Shown here: positions 57,871 to 64,000 of the stretch, piece by piece | Position numbering within the stretch: position 1 is the stretch's first letter | Layout of the letters: the number at the start of each line of letters is the position of its first letter | Source of the DNA: Actinorhabdospora filicis | GTDB taxonomy: Bacteria > Actinomycetota > Actinomycetes > Mycobacteriales > Micromonosporaceae | DNA length: 64,000 nucleotides | Direction of reading: 5' to 3' | NCBI RefSeq assembly: GCF_030269765.1 | Contig: NZ_BSTX01000002.1 | Span: 1,025,379 to 1,089,378 of the forward strand | Program-made: the position numbers and the translations under genes | The notes under the pieces: generated by a model | The model's input: the letters and a program-made list of their open reading frames with translations, nothing else | What the model was told of the DNA's origin: nothing | Database searches by the model: none

Positions 57871-58857
57871 GTGGGCAACCGATCGGCACCGGTCACCGCC
57901 GATCCGGCGCTGCTGAGGACGCTGGCCTCCGCCGGCCTGCCGGCGACCGGGCGCTATCTCCCGAAGGGCAGCTGGGTCAGTCGCGCGTGGGTCGGCGACG
58001 AATACGTCGTACGGCTGAGCAACGGGCAGTTCCCCGACGCGTATCGCCACGACGCCGCGGTCGTCGGCCTGCTCACCGGAAGCGAGGTCCCCCACGCCCG
58101 GCACCTCGCCCACGGCGACGGCCCCGACGGGCCGTGGTCGGTCACCCGGCGCCTGCCCGGCCGCTCCCTCCACGAAACGTGGCCGACGGCGGACTCGCCC
58201 ACGCGGCAAGCGATCATCGAGAGCCTCGGCGCGGCGTTGCGCGCCCTGCACCGGGTGCCCGTCCCGGCGGGCCTGCTCCCGCCCTGGCTCGCCGGAGCAC
58301 TCGCCGGGAGGCCGCGGGCCTCGTTCCACCCGCCCGTGCTGAGCGCGGCCCTTCAGCCGGTGGAGGACGCCCGGCGACTGCCCGGTCACGACGCGCGCCT
58401 GCTCGCCGACGTCACCGACTGGATCCGGGAGCGGCTGCCGCTGTTCGCCGCCGACGAAGCCGTCCTCGTCCATGGTGATCTGCATGGATCCAACGTGATC
58501 GTCGGCCGGGGACACGTCACCGGCCTCATCGACTTCGCCGAGGCCTCGGCTCAACCGGCGGACGTCGAGCTCGACACCATCCTCCGCTGGTGCGCGAAGG
58601 CGCGGGAATACCCACCCGTACCCGGTGGGCAAGGGCTGGACGAGACCACGCTCAAAGAAGTCCCCGGATGGCTGCGCGGCGCCTACCCGGAACTGTTCGA
58701 GCGCGAGCGTCTGCGCGATCGGCTGCTCTTCTATGACATGCAGCGCGAACTCGCGCTGTACGCACACCACCCCCGGCCCGACGTACGCGAAGCGACGCGG
58801 GACCGCATCACCCGTGTGCTCTGCGGCCACAACCATCTGGATGGACTCGTCTGGTGA
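57871..58857 (+). CDS. APH-fold phosphotransferase
   Basis: 328 residues from a GTG at 57871. The catalytic loop VLVHGDLHGSNVIVGRGHVT and the metal-binding loop GLIDFAEASAQPADVELDTI are clear. GDEYVVRLSNGQFPDAYRHD holds the nucleotide-binding strand, where the usual ATP-site Lys appears as Arg (VVRLS). WSVTRRLPGRSLHE is a typical hinge. It is different from the kinase at 14176. The substrate may be an antibiotic, a sugar or a homoserine-type metabolite; sequence alone does not decide. It lies alone between RidA and the SDR gene. Confidence 0.82.
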   Translation: MGNRSAPVTADPALLRTLASAGLPATGRYLPKGSWVSRAWVGDEYVVRLSNGQFPDAYRHDAAVVGLLTGSEVPHARHLAHGDGPDGPWSVTRRLPGRSLHETWPTADSPTRQAIIESLGAALRALHRVPVPAGLLPPWLAGALAGRPRASFHPPVLSAALQPVEDARRLPGHDARLLADVTDWIRERLPLFAADEAVLVHGDLHGSNVIVGRGHVTGLIDFAEASAQPADVELDTILRWCAKAREYPPVPGGQGLDETTLKEVPGWLRGAYPELFERERLRDRLLFYDMQRELALYAHHPRPDVREATRDRITRVLCGHNHLDGLVW

Positions 58858-58980
58858 GTCGCCGTCTTGGCGCGCATGCGCCACACCGCGCCCCGCACTC
58901 CCGGACCATCAGCGTGCCGCCGCCGGGCGGCCGGGCTTGGCTCACATGAATTTCCCCGCCCCGGGGCATACCATCGCGCG

Positions 58981-59958
58981 ATGCGAATCCTCCTCATCGG
59001 CGGTACCCGTTTCGTCGGCCGCCATCTCACCGAAGCCCTCATCGCCGCCGGCCACGAGGTCACCCTGGTGCACCGCGGCAGGACCGGCACCGAACTCTTC
59101 GACGGCCGGGCGAAGCACGTGCTGGCCGATCGCGATGACACCGCGGCCCTGACCGCGGCGCTCGCCGAGGGCGAGTGGGACGCCACCATCGACGTGTGCG
59201 CGTACTTCCCCCGGCACGTCACCACCCTCGCCGCCGCGCTGGGCGGGCGCGGCGGGCGCTACGTCCTGGTGTCGACCCTGTCGGTCTACACCCTCGACGA
59301 GCCCGGTTTCGGTGAGGACGCGAGCCTGATCGAGATCGACGGCCCGGTGCCCGAGACGATCACCGAGGAGACCTACGGCGCGCTGAAGGTGCTGTGCGAG
59401 CGGGCGGCGGGCGAGCTGTTCGGCGAGGGCACGCTGATCCTGCGGCCGACCTACATCGTGGGCCCCTGGGACCCCTACCGGCGGCTGGACTACTGGACGC
59501 ACCGGGTGGCACGCGGCGGGGAGATCCTGGCGCCGGGCGGGCCGGACACGCCGGTGCAGGTCGTCGACGCCCGCGACATCGCCGACTTCACCGTGGCGTG
59601 CCTGGACGAGGGTCGCGCCGGGGTGTTCCACCTGGTCGGCGGCTCCGGCGAGTACACCTTCGCGGCGCTGTTCGCCGACATCGCCGCCGGCCTCGGGGTG
59701 GGCGAGCCGGTGGTGACGTGGGTGGACAAGGCGTTCCTGGAGGCCGAGGGCGTCTCCGACGCCGATCTGCCGATGGCCGGCATCGGTGACGCGACCCACG
59801 ATGTGGGCGGGACGGCCGATCCGGCGGCCTCGCTGCGCGCCGGTTTCAGCGCGCGATCGATCGCGCGGACCGCCGCTGAGCTGGCCGGACTCCCCCTGGA
59901 GAAGGGCCTGTCGGGCGAGCGGGAGGCGGAGGTGCTGGCGCGCTGGCGGACGCGTTAG
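58981..59958 (+). CDS. NAD-dependent epimerase/reductase (extended SDR)
   Basis: 325 residues starting MRILLIGGTRFVGRHLTEAL, the extended-SDR cofactor site. YVLVSTLSVYTL, the catalytic Tyr-x-x-x-Lys in ETYGALKVLCERA, LILRPTYIVGPWDPYRRLDY and QVVDARDIADFTVACL follow the actinobacterial epimerase/reductase pattern with isoflavone-reductase-like features. The reaction is not determined. The ATG at 58981 is used because upstream sequence is not protein-like. Monocistronic. Confidence 0.88.
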   Translation: MRILLIGGTRFVGRHLTEALIAAGHEVTLVHRGRTGTELFDGRAKHVLADRDDTAALTAALAEGEWDATIDVCAYFPRHVTTLAAALGGRGGRYVLVSTLSVYTLDEPGFGEDASLIEIDGPVPETITEETYGALKVLCERAAGELFGEGTLILRPTYIVGPWDPYRRLDYWTHRVARGGEILAPGGPDTPVQVVDARDIADFTVACLDEGRAGVFHLVGGSGEYTFAALFADIAAGLGVGEPVVTWVDKAFLEAEGVSDADLPMAGIGDATHDVGGTADPAASLRAGFSARSIARTAAELAGLPLEKGLSGEREAEVLARWRTR

Positions 59959-60017
59959 TCCGGATCTGACAGAACATCGTCATTGCCGTCACGCCCGTCG
60001 CGGGTCAGGATGGGTGC

Positions 60018-61001
60018 ATGTCCAAGATCCGCCGCGTGGTCATCGCGGTCTTCCCCGACGTCGACCTGCTCGACGTGACCGGCCCGGCCGAGGTCTTCGC
60101 CCTCGCCAACCGGGAGACCGGTGGGGAGGCCGGGTACCTGGTGCAGCTGGCCGGGCCCACGCCCGGTGTGGTGACCACCTCGGCGGGCGTGCGGCTGGTG
60201 ACCGACCTGAGCTTCGCGGAGGTCGACGGCGTCCTGGACACCCTGCTGGTGCCCGGCGCGGTCGACCTCCGCCCCGGCGGCCCGGTGGCGCGCATCGACG
60301 CCGACGTGGTGGCCTGGGTGCGCGATGCGGCGCCGCTGGCCAGGCGGGTGGCGTCGGTGTGCGTGGGCGCGCACCTGCTGGCCGCCGCCGGGCTGCTGGA
60401 CGGCAAGACGGCCACCACGCACTGGTCGACGGCGGCGCAGCTGGCCGCCGACCACCCCGAGGTCACCGTCGATCCCGATCCGATCTTCGTGCGCTGCGGG
60501 AACGTGTGGACCGGCGCGGGCATCAGCGCGTGCATGGACCTGGCGCTGGCGCTGGTCGCCGAGGACCTCGGTGAGGAGATCGCGCTGGCGGTGGCCCGGC
60601 ATCTGGTGATGTACCTCAAGCGCCAGGGCGGGCAGAGCCAGTTCTCGGTCCCCCTGTCGCGGCCACCGGCCGGCCGGCGCGACATCGACGAGTTGCGCAT
60701 GCACATCGCCGAGCACCTCGACGGCGACCTGTCGGCGGCGGCGCTGGCGGGCCGGATGCGGCTGAGCGAGCGGCACTTCGCGCGGGTGTTCCGGCAGGAG
60801 ACCGGGACGACACCGGCGGCCTATGTCGAGGCCGCGCGCGTGGAGGCGGCCCGCAGGCTGCTGGAGAGCACCGACCAGGCCCTGGAGCAGGTCGCGCTCG
60901 CCTGCGGCCTGGGCTCGGTGGAGACCCTCCACCGGGCGCTGCGCAAACAGATCGGCACGACACCGGCGGCCTACCGCCGCCGGTTCCGCACCACCGTCTG
61001 A
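60018..61001 (+). CDS. GlxA-type regulator (DJ-1/PfpI domain plus AraC HTH)
   Basis: 327 residues. The N-terminal DJ-1/PfpI-like domain (RRVVIAVFPDVDLLDVTGPA, VASVCVGAHLLAAAGLLDGK with the nucleophile-elbow Cys) is followed by an AraC HTH pair (ALAGRMRLSERHFARVFRQE, ALEQVALACGLGSVETLHRA). It resembles FtrA/GlxA regulators of amine and amide metabolism. The elbow Cys suggests binding of a reactive metabolite. It likely activates the isochorismatase-fold hydrolase gene that begins 70 bases downstream. Confidence 0.92.
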   Translation: MSKIRRVVIAVFPDVDLLDVTGPAEVFALANRETGGEAGYLVQLAGPTPGVVTTSAGVRLVTDLSFAEVDGVLDTLLVPGAVDLRPGGPVARIDADVVAWVRDAAPLARRVASVCVGAHLLAAAGLLDGKTATTHWSTAAQLAADHPEVTVDPDPIFVRCGNVWTGAGISACMDLALALVAEDLGEEIALAVARHLVMYLKRQGGQSQFSVPLSRPPAGRRDIDELRMHIAEHLDGDLSAAALAGRMRLSERHFARVFRQETGTTPAAYVEAARVEAARRLLESTDQALEQVALACGLGSVETLHRALRKQIGTTPAAYRRRFRTTV

Positions 61002-61070
61002 CTTTTTCACCCACACATCCGGGCACGGCCGTGCCCGCGATGAACCCTGCCCTGAAACCGGAGTATCACC

Positions 61071-61670
61071 ATGTCTGTTTCCAAGACTCTGCGCGAGGTC
61101 GTCGGCCTGGACGACACGCCCCCGCGCCTGGCCGACACCGCACTGATCATGATCGACTTCCAGAACACCTACCGGACGGGTGTAATGGCCCTGGAAGGCG
61201 CCGAGGAGGCCCTGGCGGCCGGTGCGCGCCTGCTGGCCGCGGCCCGTGAGGCCGGGATCCCGGTGGTCCACGTCATCAACGACGGCGGCGAGGGCGGTCC
61301 CTACGACATCCGCGCCGAGATCGGCCAGATCAGCCCCCAGGTCGCCGCGATCGAGGGCGAGCCGGTGGTGGTCAAGCAGTTCCCCGACGCGTTCTGGCAG
61401 ACCGAGCTGGAGAAGACCCTGCGTGAGCTGGGCGTGGGCGAGGACCTGGTGCTGGCGGGCTTCATGACGCACATGTGCGTGCAGTTCACCGCGCAGGGCG
61501 CCGTCAACCGCGGGTTCCGCCCGACGGTGGTCGCCGACGCCACCGCGACGCGTTCGCTGGCCGGGCCCGACGGGACCGCGGTGCCCGCCTCGGCGCTGGC
61601 GGCGGCGGCGCTGACCACCGTGCGCGACCGGTTCGGCGTGGTCGTGGACTCCGTGAGCGACCTGCTCTGA
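61071..61670 (+). CDS. Isochorismatase-family cysteine hydrolase
   Basis: 199 residues. The catalytic triad is visible as Asp in ALIMIDFQNTYRTG, Lys in VVVKQFPDAFWQTELE, and Cys in AGFMTHMCVQFTAQGAVNRG. THMC with cis-peptide-type FMTH is typical of nicotinamidase- and isochorismatase-like amidohydrolases. It probably hydrolyses a small amide or carbamate. It lies directly after a GlxA regulator, a recurring arrangement in actinomycetes. The ATG follows GGAG at 61058-61061. Confidence 0.92.
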   Translation: MSVSKTLREVVGLDDTPPRLADTALIMIDFQNTYRTGVMALEGAEEALAAGARLLAAAREAGIPVVHVINDGGEGGPYDIRAEIGQISPQVAAIEGEPVVVKQFPDAFWQTELEKTLRELGVGEDLVLAGFMTHMCVQFTAQGAVNRGFRPTVVADATATRSLAGPDGTAVPASALAAAALTTVRDRFGVVVDSVSDLL

Positions 61671-61682
61671 GGTTGTTGCGGG

Positions 61683-61701
61683 GGCCGGGGGGAACCCGGC
61701 C
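61683..61701. terminator. Hairpin between hydrolase and VOC genes
   Basis: GGCCGGG / CCCGGCC with a GGGAA loop, located between convergent genes. Confidence 0.6.
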
Positions 61702-61707
61702 TCCGCT

Positions 61708-62070
61708 TCAGCGTGTGAGCGGGGAGCCGTAGCGCAGGAGGTTGCCGTCGGGGTCGACGTGGGCGCCTTCGCGCAGGCCGTAGTCGGTGTCGGTGGGCGC
61801 CACGAACCGTCCCGGCAGGCCGGTGGCGGTCCAGCCGGCGTGCAGCGCGTCGGCGTCGTCGACGTAGAGGTACACCGACACCAGTGAGGTGGCCGGGTCG
61901 AGGGCGGCGACCTGTGAGAAGTGCAGGTGGACGCCGTCGCGCTCGGCGAAGGCGTAGGCGGCCTCGCCGTCGTAGGCGGTGACGGCGAAGCCGAGGGCCC
62001 GGTAGTGGGCTCCGGCGGCGTCGATGTCGCGCACGGGAAGCACCGGCGCGGCCGAGGCGAAGGTGACCAT
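61708..62070 (-). CDS. VOC family protein (glyoxalase/bleomycin-resistance-like)
   Basis: 120 residues from the ATG at 62070; an ATG at 62100 would add 10 residues. The fold repeats SAAPVLPVRDIDAAGAHYRA...DGVHLHFSQV and SVYLYVDDADALHAGWTATG...HVDPDGNLLRYG fit a single-chain bleomycin-resistance-like VOC protein. The His, Glu and Asp metal ligands of glyoxalases are not all present, so a binding (sequestration) role is as likely as catalysis. Its upstream neighbour on the same strand is the UvrA-like gene. Confidence 0.85.
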   Translation of the reverse strand: MVTFASAAPVLPVRDIDAAGAHYRALGFAVTAYDGEAAYAFAERDGVHLHFSQVAALDPATSLVSVYLYVDDADALHAGWTATGLPGRFVAPTDTDYGLREGAHVDPDGNLLRYGSPLTR

Positions 62071-62111
62071 GCCGGGAAGCCTATGGCCCGGGTGTGACAT
62101 GGCGGGGCGGT

Positions 62112-64000
<1,889 letters not shown>

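Overview
The window is high-GC DNA with dense gene packing, many ATGA/GTGA/TGATG overlaps and frequent GTG starts. Together with fabI next to a coproporphyrin-type ferrochelatase, an Nur-type box before an Fe-SOD, NgcEFG transporters, ECF42 and LtrA genes, this points to a filamentous actinomycete. Glycomycetaceae or Micromonosporales (for example a Stackebrandtia-like genome) is my best guess; it is inferred from gene content, not from a marker gene. I found no rRNA, tRNA, CRISPR array or complete insertion sequence. The only recombinase is one stand-alone tyrosine recombinase.

Layout. 0-5 kb: housekeeping (end of fabI, hemH, an NfeD/stomatin pair, a SpoU rRNA methylase). 4.8-13 kb: an amino-sugar uptake module made of a BadF-type sugar kinase, an RpiR regulator, a SIS enzyme, the NgcE/F/G ABC transporter and a second NgcE-like binding protein. 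13-24.6 kb: an AAT-type acyltransferase, a kinase, a PadR regulator, and secreted enzymes (a 1475-residue subtilase with a Kelch propeller, an SGNH lipoprotein, an M14 carboxypeptidase). 24.6-28.4 kb: two divergent pirins, an FKBP and a beta-lactamase-fold hydrolase. 28.4-31.8 kb: the tyrosine recombinase, an 866-bp dyad-rich non-coding region, and a rifampicin-monooxygenase-like gene with a leader ORF. 31.8-35.6 kb: two small regulated units (TetR-SMR-DUF5360, and dioxygenase-MarR) plus LtrA. 35.6-43.5 kb: small metabolic enzymes, including nickel-regulated sodF and a compact S66/MBL/aldo-keto reductase operon. 43.5-51.3 kb: an ECF42/DGPF pair, a Nudix-acetyltransferase fusion, YjbQ with a phosphodiesterase, an HTH-MarR fusion regulator, a serine hydrolase, and a zinc-ribbon/AT-hook/coiled-coil protein. 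51.3-54.8 kb: a FAD oxidase with its TetR repressor, lying between two related non-coding segments. 54.8-64 kb: a GCS2-family ligase, WYL-RidA, a second APH-fold kinase, a SDR, a GlxA-isochorismatase pair, a VOC protein and a truncated class II UvrA.

How the parts work together. The 4.8-13 kb block looks like a complete GlcNAc/chitobiose acquisition unit except for the ATPase, which in actinomycetes is usually supplied in trans by MsiK. Many of the small units are a regulator beside its target with a readable operator: TetR at 31801, MarR at 33822, TetR at 54201, Nur at 36608, WYL at 57228. The parts least explained by known biology are the recombinase/non-coding region at 29.4-30.3 kb, the zinc-ribbon coiled-coil protein with its AT-rich upstream island, and the repeated segments bracketing the FAD oxidase unit.

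Limits: everything was read by eye. Coordinates of short sites may be off by one or two bases, especially at 54.6-54.85 kb. Names resting on family resemblance were not confirmed by any search.
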